From Aliivibrio sp. S3MY1 (lineage in GTDB: Bacteria > Pseudomonadota > Gammaproteobacteria > Enterobacterales > Vibrionaceae): a stretch of DNA of 64,000 nt. Shown piece after piece: positions 1 through 8,541 of the stretch. The DNA lies in NCBI RefSeq assembly GCF_028765575.1, contig NZ_JARACO010000009.1, positions 1 through 64,000 of the forward strand, given 5' to 3'. Position 1 is the first letter of the stretch. Each line of letters begins with the position of its first letter. The position numbers and the translations under genes were made by a program. Below the pieces are notes generated by a model that did not search any database, was not told where the DNA came from, and was given only the letters and a program-made list of their open reading frames with translations.

Positions 1-338
1 TTTTGATGAACCCCCAAAACCCATTCAAAATGCTCTTGTGTTACTGGTCTTTTTACTAAAGTATGAACGGTTGATATCAGGCCTATACCAATACCAAGGC
101 AAGTTACAGCAATATAGAACAAGTTCCAATGGTGTGTTTTTTCTAATGCAATCAGATCAACGTATTCAAAAAAAGGGACAAGCAGAACTATCGTGGTAGA
201 TAGAAATAAAACCATTGCCAAATATGCCAAAAACTCTTCAATGATAAAAAAATCAGGGTATTCATATTTATCATCTACGTTAGGAATACTTATATTACTT
301 AGTTTTATCCATTCAATTAGACATATTAATCCATTCAT
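1..338 (-). CDS. Membrane protein, partial (3' end off the window)
   Basis: An open frame on the minus strand runs without a stop from the left edge of the window. An ATG whose first base is at 338 has a good ribosome binding site (AGGGAG, 9 nt upstream). A second in-frame ATG at 374 lacks one. The visible part, about 112 residues, contains two hydrophobic segments, around FLAYLAMVLFLSTTIVLL and LFYIAVTCLGIGIGLIS, so it is an integral membrane protein. It is transcribed divergently from parA. I do not recognise the family. The frame is clear, the function is unknown. Confidence 0.6.
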   Translation of the reverse strand, partial: MNGLICLIEWIKLSNISIPNVDDKYEYPDFFIIEEFLAYLAMVLFLSTTIVLLVPFFEYVDLIALEKTHHWNLFYIAVTCLGIGIGLISTVHTLVKRPVTQEHFEWVLGVHQ

Positions 339-500
339 TACTAACCACTCCCTTTGTATTATTTCACTTTCCATGTTTCTAAAAAACGGTTTTGTATAAA
401 GCACCTTACATACAATGCTATGTGATATATATCCCGATATAAAAACTATTGTAAGTTAGTTATAATAAAAATGTAGTTATTGAGAGCTATATTTTGTAAT

Positions 501-518
501 GTACTACAAGTGTATTAC
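501..518. promoter_or_regulatory. GTAnTAC-N4-GTAnTAC box 1, upstream of parA
   Basis: Two heptamers, GTACTAC and GTATTAC, are separated by AAGT. Each half has the nearly palindromic form GTAnTAC and the halves are 11 bp apart, about one helical turn. The box lies 33 bp before the parA start and is nested in a wider inverted repeat (TTGTAAT ... ATTACAA). Seven more copies occur in the window. Position suggests an operator or partition-type site for a plasmid DNA-binding protein; this is inference. Confidence 0.5.
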
Positions 519-550
519 AACAATCAGTATTGAATATAGGTATAAACGCA

Positions 551-1438
551 ATGACTAAAGTTATCGCAATCGCGAATCAAAAGGGTGGAGTGGGAAAATC
601 GACAACCTGTTGTAACTTGGCTCATACGATGGCTTTATATGGAAAGAAGAGCCTTATTATCGATCTTGACCCACAAGCTAATTCATCATTTTTGTTGTCT
701 GGTGGAGAACATCCAGAATTTGAAAAACTAACTATATCAAATGTTTTTTCTCTGTCTGCTGAAGATAGATCAATACCTCTTAATCATCTTATTCGCCCAG
801 CAAAGGTGCGTGGTAAAGATAAATCTGTTAGCGGCAGTGGTCTTGTTTATAAAACAATACCAAATTTGTTTTATATCCCCTCAAATATCGGTCTCAGTAG
901 CGTTATTGAACAAGGTTTGACTCTTATTCGTCGTGAGTCGATTCTTAGAAATAAACTAAAAGAGTTGGTCGGTCATGATTTTGATTATGTGTTTCTTGAT
1001 TGCCCACCAAATCTGAGTTTAACAACGACTAACGCAATACTTGCGGCTGATCATCATTTAGTTGTATTGGATAGAGGGGGATTTAGTCTTTCTGGTTTGC
1101 GTCTTCTTATTGGGGCTATGGGGCAAATTTTAAACAAGTCACCGAAAGAGTTAGATTATTGGGTTTTATGTAATGAATATCGAAAAACGACGTCGATAGT
1201 AAACGGGTGCTTTTCTTCAAACATGTCCAAAATTGAAAGTCATGTTTTGCCAGTAAGGATCCGTCGTTCACAAGATATTGAAAATGCGACGATGGGAGTG
1301 CATTTACTTTATAACTACAAGAGTGGCTGTCTAGCTTTTTCTGATTATAAAGCGCTGGCCAAAAGTGTTCATAAAAGGGCTCATAGTGGCGGCTCTCATG
1401 TTAATTCATCTTCATTAAAACTCTCTCAACATAATTAG
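551..1438 (+). CDS. parA: ParA-family partition ATPase
   Basis: ParA/Soj-type ATPase that moves or positions plasmid copies at division. The deviant Walker A box KGGVGKST is near residues 11-18. It is followed by [12 protein letters not shown] and the Walker B-like VFLDCPPN. About 295 residues is normal for the stand-alone, non-HTH type. I start at the ATG at 551 (AGGT about 10 nt upstream) rather than the in-frame TTG at 530, because the family begins [16 protein letters not shown]. The next gene follows after 8 bp and may be the partner. A GTAnTAC box and an inverted repeat lie just upstream and could mediate autoregulation. Confidence 0.93.
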   Translation: MTKVIAIANQKGGVGKSTTCCNLAHTMALYGKKSLIIDLDPQANSSFLLSGGEHPEFEKLTISNVFSLSAEDRSIPLNHLIRPAKVRGKDKSVSGSGLVYKTIPNLFYIPSNIGLSSVIEQGLTLIRRESILRNKLKELVGHDFDYVFLDCPPNLSLTTTNAILAADHHLVVLDRGGFSLSGLRLLIGAMGQILNKSPKELDYWVLCNEYRKTTSIVNGCFSSNMSKIESHVLPVRIRRSQDIENATMGVHLLYNYKSGCLAFSDYKALAKSVHKRAHSGGSHVNSSSLKLSQHN

Positions 1439-1446
1439 GTGAACTA

Positions 1447-1779
1447 ATGTCAAAAGATATGAATGAGGAAGTTAGTTTTTTTGGTGATCTAGATTCGGGT
1501 ATATCTTCGCTGCCTCATCTAAATACCGCGACCCACGAAAGCGATTCAATTCAATCAGAGAAAATGAAAGGGGTTAAGCTTCGCCCGTTTACCTGTCGAT
1601 TAACGAACCCCAATCAGCGAGCGCCAAAAATGTCGGCTTTTGTGAATAAAGCTGGGGCAATGACTAAACGTAAAGTAACAGAAGGAAAGCTTCTTTCTGC
1701 ACTGATCGATTGCCAAGATGACATATTACAAGATCCAGTGCTATCCAAAAAGCTGATCGATGCGATAAGAGATCTTTAA
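1447..1779 (+). CDS. Small protein downstream of parA, candidate partition partner
   Basis: A 110-residue soluble protein starting 8 bp after parA and presumably co-transcribed. The N-terminal third is acidic and looks disordered. The middle is basic (KLRPFTCRLTNPNQRAPK, then MTKRKVTEGK) and the C-terminus is probably helical. In type Ib partition systems a small DNA-binding ParB/ParG-like protein follows parA, and position, size and basic core fit that. I see no ParB motif, so the role is inferred from context only. Confidence 0.55.
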   Translation: MSKDMNEEVSFFGDLDSGISSLPHLNTATHESDSIQSEKMKGVKLRPFTCRLTNPNQRAPKMSAFVNKAGAMTKRKVTEGKLLSALIDCQDDILQDPVLSKKLIDAIRDL

Positions 1780-1806
1780 GTTTTTATACATAATCAGGAA
1801 CTATCA

Positions 1807-2028
1807 ATGTTACGTGAATATTGGAATTCAGTGTTATTAGAAGCAAGGTTACTTGTTACGCCACAACAAGAGAACATATTGCTATTTATTTTTGCATTAT
1901 TAGTCGTCATTTATTTAATTCGAATAAGTAAAGACAAAAGAGTAAGCCGATGGGTTCAGCCCACTCACCTTAAGGCAAGCGAAGATCTTCAAAAAGATGA
2001 GGTAAAGGTAAAAATAAAATGTTTATGA
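1807..2028 (+). CDS. Small single-pass membrane protein
   Basis: A 73-residue protein with one strong transmembrane segment (ILLFIFALLVVIYLI, about residues 27-42) and a lysine-rich C-terminal tail that should face the cytoplasm. It follows the parA partner gene after 27 bp with AGGAA upstream of the ATG, so it is probably in the same transcript. No family recognised. Confidence 0.5.
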   Translation: MLREYWNSVLLEARLLVTPQQENILLFIFALLVVIYLIRISKDKRVSRWVQPTHLKASEDLQKDEVKVKIKCL

Positions 2029-2063
2029 TGCTGGTTTCTGTTTTGATTTAAGTGATAGGCGGT

Positions 2064-2330
2064 ATGGATAATTATAGTGAATTACAGCAAGAGGTCTTAC
2101 ACCGTTTGGCCTCTGCTCACAACCGAGGAGTGATGAAGCTAGCTTTGTCGGACCTGATTATTTTGGTAAAGAATAGAGTATCAATCAAGCTAGAATCTTC
2201 CTCTGTAATTTCTGAGTGTGATTGCTTGCTCACTGATGGAATGATTAGCCACAAGTTTATTGTTTATAGCTCTTTTTATTCACTAACACGAAAAGGGCTG
2301 AATGCTGTATCTGAGCTAAAAGTACGTTAG
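2064..2330 (+). CDS. Small winged-helix-like protein
   Basis: About 88 residues. An N-terminal helical stretch is followed by the pattern LLTDGMISHK ... YSLTRKGLNAV, which resembles the wing of a winged-helix DNA-binding domain. The start is uncertain: a GTG at 2052 is also in frame and neither start has a well-spaced ribosome binding site. It overlaps the convergent gene on the other strand by 4 bp. It is one of few visible candidates for a small plasmid regulator, but this rests on general appearance. Confidence 0.45.
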   Translation: MDNYSELQQEVLHRLASAHNRGVMKLALSDLIILVKNRVSIKLESSSVISECDCLLTDGMISHKFIVYSSFYSLTRKGLNAVSELKVR

Positions 2331-2764
2331 TTAATCTCTGAATCTCCATTTAACTCTACATCCCCCATCATGTTAATTAGTTTTACGTAACTTGGTGATT
2401 GCTTGCGTAGCTGTTGGTCATTTTGGAGAGCTTTAAATGGTTTATCTAATTGCATGCAGTTGAAATGATTGGTTGTAATTCGATTAACCATTGTGACGGT
2501 TTCATGGCCGTAACGCTGACTTGAAAACGTCGCTGTTATGAGTTTATTTACTACAGGGCTTTGAAGCTCTTTTACTGTGATATTTCTGCGACATTTTTTA
2601 GAAAAATGATCGGCATAATTTTGAAGTAATGTTCCATATTGAAGGCTAGTGCTTTTTACAGAATTTAGATAGCTGGTTAGTTCTTTTGGTTGTTGTGAGG
2701 CCACCACATTAAGGCTAGTTAGCGATAAAAGAATACAGAAAGAAGCGCTAGTTAGGTTATTCAT
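2327..2764 (-). CDS. Predicted exported protein of unknown function
   Basis: A 145-residue protein with a typical signal peptide (hydrophobic ILLSLTSLNVV, probable cleavage after VVAS near residue 23). The mature part is hydrophilic with two cysteines (KKCRRN and HFNCMQ) that could form a disulfide in the periplasm. The ATG is preceded by GGACGT. Transcribed alone on the minus strand, convergent with the parA group. No family recognised. Confidence 0.6.
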   Translation of the reverse strand: MNNLTSASFCILLSLTSLNVVASQQPKELTSYLNSVKSTSLQYGTLLQNYADHFSKKCRRNITVKELQSPVVNKLITATFSSQRYGHETVTMVNRITTNHFNCMQLDKPFKALQNDQQLRKQSPSYVKLINMMGDVELNGDSEIN

Positions 2765-2863
2765 GGAACGTCCTTTTAAACATGATTGATTATTAATAAT
2801 ACAATGAAAATAACCAAAATTGATAGTTAATTAAGCAATATCCAGCCCTGCTTATCTCTTGCG

Positions 2864-2882
2864 TTGCGGTATAATGAATTCA
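2864..2882 (+). promoter_or_regulatory. Divergent copy of the recurrent promoter
   Basis: TTGCGGTATAATGA matches the promoter core that recurs from 28 to 46 kb, but the downstream half (GTCAGTTAAGCAA) is missing here. It lies 35 bp before the gene at 2911 and should drive the four-gene module that ends at the terminator at 4675. Confidence 0.55.
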
Positions 2883-2910
2883 TTAAAGAGTGGTGATTTA
2901 AGGTGGATTT

Positions 2911-3213
2911 ATGGGATGTAATTACAATGTTTTTTTTGAGTTCTATCTGTTAGGGGTATTTTTGGCGAAAGGAACATTATCTTGCCAAGAAGAAAGTGAT
3001 TTTAATATTTCTAACTTAGATGCACTGGATATTACGTGTGCCTTACGAGATGTAAAAGGCTATCGCTCTGCTCGGGTAAAAAATATCAAGATTGTCTCTG
3101 ATAATGAAATAGAGGCGGAATTAAGATCAGGTCAATTATTACTGATTAAAGTTGATATTCAAAATGTCCCTTTTGATGAGTTAGAGCACCGTTATACAGA
3201 AGAAGCGAGGTAG
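2911..3213 (+). CDS. Hypothetical protein, first gene of a four-gene module
   Basis: A 100-residue protein with a strong ribosome binding site (AAGGTGG). The first 25 residues are hydrophobic. The rest has alternating strands (ARVKNIKIVSDNEIEAELRSGQLLLIKVDIQ), suggesting a small beta-rich fold. Downstream of a copy of the recurrent promoter. No family recognised. Confidence 0.5.
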   Translation: MGCNYNVFFEFYLLGVFLAKGTLSCQEESDFNISNLDALDITCALRDVKGYRSARVKNIKIVSDNEIEAELRSGQLLLIKVDIQNVPFDELEHRYTEEAR

Positions 3214-3227
3214 TACCGTGGTAGTAC
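3210..3227. promoter_or_regulatory. GTAnTAC box 2, spanning a start codon
   Basis: GTAGTAC-CGTG-GTAGTAC. The two heptamers are identical, and the GTG of the spacer is the start codon of the next gene. The reverse complement of the box at 37113 matches it exactly over all 18 bases. Confidence 0.5.
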
Positions 3228-3670
3228 AAAACAAGGAATGGATGAATTTAGGGATCACTCAACATCGTGCAGCTAACGGAGATGCGTATAAATCATCACG
3301 CTCAGCCATGCGCCATGCGGCATTCAAAAGTGATGACTCGGCTCGTGTTGTCGTTTTAGATGATGGTTTTGTGGTGTTAACGGGAAAAGAAATGACAAAA
3401 GAAGAGGCGTTGTTATTTCGTGAACATTATTTGCCTTATCGTCACGAAAATATGCTCCATGCTGAAGGCGTTTTTGAAAAGCATCGTAAGCCTTGGCCAC
3501 TTGAACAACCTATTTTATGCAGTAAGAACAACCAAGCAAAAAAAATTCTTGGGCTTTATTATTGGCAAATGCCATTTGATGAAGCGCGAAAGAAAAGTGA
3601 ATACCGTGGCTTGCCATACAGAACGTGGCAACGAGGCCGAATCAAACATGGTTTAGTGATAGATGAATAA
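3218..3670 (+). CDS. Hypothetical protein
   Basis: A 150-residue soluble protein beginning at a GTG preceded by GAGG. An ATG at 3242 with AAGGA upstream is an alternative and would remove the start from the GTAnTAC box. The N-terminal half is beta-like (SARVVVLDDGFVVLTGKEM). The C-terminus is basic (YRTWQRGRIKHG). It lies 4 bp after the preceding gene, so the pair is probably coupled. Not recognised. Confidence 0.5.
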   Translation: MVVQNKEWMNLGITQHRAANGDAYKSSRSAMRHAAFKSDDSARVVVLDDGFVVLTGKEMTKEEALLFREHYLPYRHENMLHAEGVFEKHRKPWPLEQPILCSKNNQAKKILGLYYWQMPFDEARKKSEYRGLPYRTWQRGRIKHGLVIDE

Positions 3671-3684
3671 GGGGTAAAAGGAAT

Positions 3685-4182
3685 ATGAAACCACTATTTA
3701 ATCAGCAAGGAAGTGAAGTACCTAAGCGACCAAAGGCTTCTGATGTGGAGGTAAAAAAAGCGATCATTGAACGTGGTTTATCCTCCTTTTTTTCTAAAAA
3801 ACAGCCAGTGTTCGAATCGAATCAAAAAGACGCACTGATTAAGATATTTAATGAGCATTGGGAATACTCTTGTGATGAAGAGGAGCTTGCTGAATACGTC
3901 GGTGAGTTGAGCGTTAATGTAAAACAGGACGCTTTAGTTTCAGCGCTTATTACGGCCTGTGAGCACTTGAATGACACTTATTTAGTTATCTTAACTGAAT
4001 GGTATCAAAGTAATGCCATTACCCCACCATATCCAGTAGGTTCAAAATTGGATAAAGGAACGATTACAGGCATATCCAAAAAAGAGGCAGCAACTTATGA
4101 AGTGCTCATTTATGGCTTTCCTGAGAGCAGCCCAAATCGTCGAAGTGTGAAGTTTGAAGATGCAATATTGGCTGAAGAATAA
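3685..4182 (+). CDS. Hypothetical protein
   Basis: A 165-residue soluble acidic protein, with AAAAGG upstream of the ATG. The N-terminal half is helical. The C-terminal half contains GSKLDKGTITGISKKEAATYEV, which looks like a small beta-barrel-type motif. Third gene of the 2.9-4.7 kb module. No family recognised. Confidence 0.5.
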   Translation: MKPLFNQQGSEVPKRPKASDVEVKKAIIERGLSSFFSKKQPVFESNQKDALIKIFNEHWEYSCDEEELAEYVGELSVNVKQDALVSALITACEHLNDTYLVILTEWYQSNAITPPYPVGSKLDKGTITGISKKEAATYEVLIYGFPESSPNRRSVKFEDAILAEE

Positions 4183-4257
4183 TAAATATTTGTTGGCATT
4201 AATTCAAAAATTAGCACTTCAGGTTTCAGTTAAGTTCAAAATAATAAGTGAGAATGT

Positions 4258-4656
4258 ATGTCCACACATCAAGTTAAGTTAGCGAAAGCAACGGAAGATG
4301 ATTTTAAAATCATGTGGAAAGTTTTTGATGCTTTTCAAGAAATCGAAAACAGTGGTCAAATTTCAGAGCTGCGAGAGGAACGACTGAATAAGGTGACTAT
4401 CGGGCGTTTATTGCAACTTGGAACGGGTGGTTTTACTCGAATTGTTATGGGATGTGAAACTCTTATTGATAATGTGTGTGATAAAAATCAAGATTACTAT
4501 GAACTAACGCCCTCCCTACTTAATGCAGAAACCGAGTTAGATAAAGCGCATGCAGCACTTGAAGCTATTTTGAAAACGGGGGAGCTAAGTTCTGATAGCG
4601 TTGCTATCGCTCGAACGACATTAGGTCTTGATAAATATGGTCTTAATGACGAGTGA
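4258..4656 (+). CDS. Hypothetical helical protein
   Basis: A 132-residue, almost wholly helical soluble protein, last gene of the module. The stop codon is followed at once by the palindrome ATTTTTCTGAAAAAT and a terminator. Not recognised. Confidence 0.5.
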   Translation: MSTHQVKLAKATEDDFKIMWKVFDAFQEIENSGQISELREERLNKVTIGRLLQLGTGGFTRIVMGCETLIDNVCDKNQDYYELTPSLLNAETELDKAHAALEAILKTGELSSDSVAIARTTLGLDKYGLNDE

Positions 4657-4670
4657 TTTTTCTGAAAAAT
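4656..4670. repeat. Module-end palindrome ATTTTTCTGAAAAAT
   Basis: A perfect 15-bp palindrome around a central T. Close copies with ATTTTTCWGAAAAAT as core recur at module ends across 28-47 kb. This one is between the module's last stop codon and its terminator. Confidence 0.55.
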
Positions 4671-4674
4671 GTAT

Positions 4675-4708
4675 AAAAAGTCATACTCAATATTGTATGG
4701 CTTTTTTT
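4675..4708 (+). terminator. Rho-independent terminator
   Basis: Stem AAAGTCATAC / GTATGGCTTT (one G-T pair) with an 8-nt loop and a run of seven T. It ends the 2.9-4.7 kb module. Confidence 0.75.
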
Positions 4709-4878
4709 ATGGCTGTTATTTGTTCGTTTACGGGGTAAATGTGTTATTCATTGAAAGGAGGGCTAATTTTAGGAGACTTCTTTATGCCTAGTTAAATAGT
4801 ATTTTTGACTGGCCTATTCAGGCAGTTTGATTTTTTTATATATGATACTATTTTAGCTAATTTTCATTGGGTATTGTA

Positions 4879-5313
4879 ATGATGGTTCAATCTAGTGTAG
4901 CTCGTTTCGGAAAAATATTAGCGTTCAATAAGAAAAACGACACATTAAAAATAGATTTTGAAGGGAATCCATTAAATCAACCTGTTTGGGGGAAAATTGG
5001 ACGATTATTTCATACTGAAGAAATTAATTTGGCGATAGATAATCAATTGGCTTGCCGTATTGAATTTATATCTAATGATTTAACTTTGCCGATATTAACG
5101 GATATCTATTTTTCTATTTTTGAAGAAAAAGAATTAAGAATTAAAGCAGGCTCTATTGTGTTGGAAGGTGAGGAAAATCTCACTTTAAAAAGCGGAACAA
5201 CATCGACGGTGTATCACTCGAAAAATGGTCACGTAACTACATCGGCATCCCATATCAACTCAGAAGCAGAGCGTACACATAAGATAAAAGGAAAGACGAT
5301 CTGTTTGAATTGA
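4879..5313 (+). CDS. DUF6484-domain protein, T6SS accessory
   Basis: About 144 residues. The N-terminal part (GKILAFNKKNDTLKIDFEGN, then PVWGKIGRLF) has the layout of DUF6484 domains: a strand, then 'DFxGNP', then an IEFI-type strand. These domains occur next to PAAR or VgrG cargo genes of type VI secretion. The C-terminal strand repeat (LRIKAGSIVLEGEENLTLKS) resembles beta-helical needle segments. I start at the ATG at 4879; a TTG at 4867 is in frame. It lies 40 bp upstream of the effector gene and is probably its loading adaptor. That role is inferred. Confidence 0.65.
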   Translation: MMVQSSVARFGKILAFNKKNDTLKIDFEGNPLNQPVWGKIGRLFHTEEINLAIDNQLACRIEFISNDLTLPILTDIYFSIFEEKELRIKAGSIVLEGEENLTLKSGTTSTVYHSKNGHVTTSASHINSEAERTHKIKGKTICLN

Positions 5314-5353
5314 TCTTTTTCCTTACATTAATCTATATAAGAATGGAATAACA

Positions 5354-7630
5354 ATGACCGTTACAATTAATGCAAATGGATTAAGTATTATTCATAAAGG
5401 ATCAGGAGGAGAAGCGAATGCCACTTTACCTGATGTATGCGCAACAACAATTGGAAAGTCTACAGTGAATATTGCTTATGGAAATAATGCGAAATCATCT
5501 GATTTAGTTAATGGAACAACAACTATTACCGCTGATGGTGGGCATCCTATTGCGATTAAGGGATCTAAGTTCTCTAAAAGTACGGGGGATGAAGGTGGCG
5601 ATAAAAAAGGAGTTTCCTCTGGCACAATTCAAGGTGAGGCTGAGTTTATTTCTGGATCACCTACGGTATTATTTGAAGGAAAGGGTGTCTGTCGATTATC
5701 AGATCAAATGACTATGAACTCTGGTAATACTATGTGTTTAGGTGGTGCACAAAATCCTTCAATATCTAATGATGAAGTAGAAAAGCTTTTGCATGATTTA
5801 ACGATAAAATGCCGTCACCCTGATGGGATTTTATTAAAAAATGCGACGTTTATTATTTTTGATGAATCAGGCGCTGAGATACAGTCAGGCCAAATTGATG
5901 GAAGTGGTCAAGGTAAGGCGATGGATCTATCGTCAGGGTTAATCCGTATTAAGATAACAGAAAGCGCTAATCCGTTTGAAATAGATGAACCATTAAGACA
6001 AAACAATCCATATTATAAAACTGACAGTGACAATGGGTATTTTTTTGAATTAGTGACCAAGGGTAAATCGGGATTTTGGCAAAAAAAAGGCATCAATATA
6101 TCTGCATCAACATGGGGGGATATGCCTCTCATGCTAACGTCATCTATGGATTTTAATGATTTAGTTCTTCAAGAAGTTCAATGGCATTACTCTCATTACC
6201 AGTCTCAATCAGCAATGAAAGAGTTAGTGAATGATCTCATTACTGCAATTGACGTTTGTTCTATTCTCGACACTAAACAATGTATCGCTAGAATTTTACC
6301 TTCGATCATTGAAGAGGGAGATATTCTTGCAGCGTTGCTTTGCCTTAAAGAATCAGAAACGGCTAATAATGTGTTCGCTTTTATGCGACACAGGGGTAAA
6401 GGAAATCCGCAGAACTACCTTAAAGAATACAATTGGATTGAGCTTAAAAAGAGACTCAATACAGATATAGACGCATTATTGCAAAAGATAAAAAATCGAA
6501 TTAGTTGGCTTCAAGAGCAAGCTGAGCGTTGTAATTATGCCTACTTAGCGTCTGAGGTATTTACTGTATATTTGGATAAAATCAGCGTGTATCTCAAGAA
6601 AAGCCCTGACTATGTGAGTTCATTGGTTGATGAGATGAAAACCACAGTATCTACGTTAATTGAAGATAATGAGGTTCATGTGATTAAATCGCCAAATGCT
6701 CGACATGCTTCGGAAGGTGGTAGTGTTGAGTTAGTGGTCAATACAATATCTAGAGTTGACGTAGTGGCGTTGGGATGGAAACCCGTTCAAGGTGATTTTC
6801 CATTATTGGTTTTTGAAACTAAAAATAAAATGGATGATTTTGATGCGCCAGATATGACATATAGCGATGAAACCAAAGAAAAAATTGAATCTTATGGATT
6901 TATGAAGCCATTTAAGCAATCAGAGTATTATTCTCACAGAGAAGGATATACACGATATAGCGAAGACCAGTTTGCTTTACCTGCTAGTGAGCATTTTAAG
7001 CGGATGAATGGGTTGGCTGATGATTTTCTGTTTGGTGTTGGTTTTTCTATAAATGGAGACACCAGTAAAATATACCCTGAAATGGTCGCTAGATTCCAAA
7101 GAAATGAGGGCGGGTATTACGACCACCCATTGTTAACCGATGCGCTTAAATATCACGAAACCACTGCTAAGTTTCATGGAGAATTAATAAAGTGCTTAAA
7201 TGAGAATGTGAATGAGGGAGCCTTACCAAGCAATATTACTAATATAACGAGTCAATATATGAGGTCTGAAGAAGAAGGTAAGGGGGCTAGTTTACCTCAG
7301 TTTTCTGTTGGTAAATTCCCATATTTTCATGACAATCTTTATGATGGAACCGTTTTATCTGTTCATGGTATATGGTCAATGAAAGTCTATGTTGATAATC
7401 TAGAATATAAGGGGAATCAAGTGCGTGGTAAGTTTTGCTATAAAATTCAGGACCATTTTGGACTAGACGTAAAAGATATTGATCATGACCCTTTTCGTTT
7501 AGATGATGATCCAAATAATGATGGCAAACCGTACGAATTGCTAGAAGGATTTAGGTCGTGGTATTTACTTCAACATTTTGAAGGGTATGGATACAAACCA
7601 TTTATTACCAAAATAGATTTTGAACTATGA
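5354..7630 (+). CDS. T6SS effector: PAAR-like (DUF4150) N-terminus, DUF3289 C-terminus
   Basis: A 758-residue cargo protein. Residues 1-135 look like the DUF4150 PAAR-like domain that caps the T6SS spike: INANGLSIIHKGSGGEA, an internal GHPIAIKGSKFSKSTGDEGG, and GKGVCRLSDQMTMNSGNTMC. The middle is mostly helical. From about residue 485 it matches the DUF3289 (YPO3983) family: MDDFDAPDMTY, NEGGYYDHPLLTDAL, YKIQDHFGLD and the ending YGYKPFITKIDF. DUF3289 is found at the C-terminus of Gram-negative secreted proteins; its activity is not known to me. The next gene overlaps the stop codon, as immunity genes often do. Related but broken C-terminal copies follow at 9.8 kb. Confidence 0.8.
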   Translation: MTVTINANGLSIIHKGSGGEANATLPDVCATTIGKSTVNIAYGNNAKSSDLVNGTTTITADGGHPIAIKGSKFSKSTGDEGGDKKGVSSGTIQGEAEFISGSPTVLFEGKGVCRLSDQMTMNSGNTMCLGGAQNPSISNDEVEKLLHDLTIKCRHPDGILLKNATFIIFDESGAEIQSGQIDGSGQGKAMDLSSGLIRIKITESANPFEIDEPLRQNNPYYKTDSDNGYFFELVTKGKSGFWQKKGINISASTWGDMPLMLTSSMDFNDLVLQEVQWHYSHYQSQSAMKELVNDLITAIDVCSILDTKQCIARILPSIIEEGDILAALLCLKESETANNVFAFMRHRGKGNPQNYLKEYNWIELKKRLNTDIDALLQKIKNRISWLQEQAERCNYAYLASEVFTVYLDKISVYLKKSPDYVSSLVDEMKTTVSTLIEDNEVHVIKSPNARHASEGGSVELVVNTISRVDVVALGWKPVQGDFPLLVFETKNKMDDFDAPDMTYSDETKEKIESYGFMKPFKQSEYYSHREGYTRYSEDQFALPASEHFKRMNGLADDFLFGVGFSINGDTSKIYPEMVARFQRNEGGYYDHPLLTDALKYHETTAKFHGELIKCLNENVNEGALPSNITNITSQYMRSEEEGKGASLPQFSVGKFPYFHDNLYDGTVLSVHGIWSMKVYVDNLEYKGNQVRGKFCYKIQDHFGLDVKDIDHDPFRLDDDPNNDGKPYELLEGFRSWYLLQHFEGYGYKPFITKIDFEL

Positions 7631-7932
7631 AATATTTAATACGCAATTTTTTATTAGCCTTTCCTATTTTGTGGATGTTATTTATATGGCTTGGTCCGAT
7701 AGTATATTTATATTTAGGTCATTATGATGATTTTGTTTATGACAGCTCTGTTAAGTATTATGGTGATGGGAAAAAACCGTCTGGATTTATGTCTTCGGAT
7801 CTAGATTTGATGATTGGTTTATTTATTTTTCTTCCTAGTCTATTTATTAATATAATCTATACCACTTATAAAAGATTTTGGTGGTGGGTTGGCGGTTACA
7901 TATTTTTAATTTTTTGTTTAACTTCGCTTTAG
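7627..7932 (+). CDS. Small membrane protein, candidate immunity protein
   Basis: 101 residues with three hydrophobic segments (near 8-32, 60-78 and 83-101). The ATG overlaps the effector stop (ATGA), so translation is coupled. Two relics similar to this protein lie next to relics of the effector C-terminus at 9.6-10.3 kb, so the pairing has been inherited as a unit. This supports a cognate immunity role. If correct, its location in the inner membrane suggests that the effector acts at the membrane or in the periplasm. Function is inferred from context. Confidence 0.6.
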   Translation: MKYLIRNFLLAFPILWMLFIWLGPIVYLYLGHYDDFVYDSSVKYYGDGKKPSGFMSSDLDLMIGLFIFLPSLFINIIYTTYKRFWWWVGGYIFLIFCLTSL

Positions 7933-8065
7933 TTGTTGGATGGCTTTGATTAAGTTCAGAAAAAAACATTTACCATAACAACGGTTCTACGAATCGTAAA
8001 TGTAAACTCAATAGGTACACATTTTCTATAAAGATTCATTTTTATAGATCATCAGGATAAATTTA

Positions 8066-8494
8066 ATGTTTGGATTAACAAAGATTAAGAATAAAGCGAA
8101 TTGGCATCGTGCTCTAGACTTTAAGCATCGAATTCATTTTCGATTTTCGGCTTATCAGCTAGGTAAGTGCATCGTGATGTTTGCGGTGTTGGTATTCATT
8201 GCGTTATTCGTAAAAGACCAATTCGTTCGCCCAATAGGTGGGGATGTTCTTGTCGTTATTTGGCTTTATTATTTATTATCAAGCGTCATTGATATGCCAT
8301 CAAAACAACTTACATTCACGGTACTAGGCATTGCGTACCTTGTTGAACTCGGTCAATTTCTTAACGTTAACGCTTTTTTGGGGATTGAACCTTCATCAAG
8401 CTTGCATTTAATCCTTGGTGCTACGTTTGATTGGATAGACTTGGTAGCTTATACCGTGGGAGCGATTATTTGTTATTGGGTTGAGAGGGAGTGA
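8066..8494 (+). CDS. DUF2809 family membrane protein
   Basis: 142 residues with AGGAT before the ATG. It has about four hydrophobic segments and the DUF2809 pattern: GGDVLVVIWLYYLL, then AYLVELGQFLN, then LILGATFDWIDLVAYTVG near the C-terminus. This is a small family of integral membrane proteins of unknown function. No clear link to the neighbouring T6SS cassette. An IS element begins 48 bp downstream. Confidence 0.7.
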   Translation: MFGLTKIKNKANWHRALDFKHRIHFRFSAYQLGKCIVMFAVLVFIALFVKDQFVRPIGGDVLVVIWLYYLLSSVIDMPSKQLTFTVLGIAYLVELGQFLNVNAFLGIEPSSSLHLILGATFDWIDLVAYTVGAIICYWVERE

Positions 8495-8541
8495 ATTTTT
8501 TAGTTATTGGAGAGTTTTGTATGAAGTTGCTAGATATTAAC

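Noticed and set aside
193-399. 68-codon rightward frame at the left edge.
   Set aside because: It lies opposite a better minus-strand frame with two membrane segments and a ribosome binding site that continues off the window.
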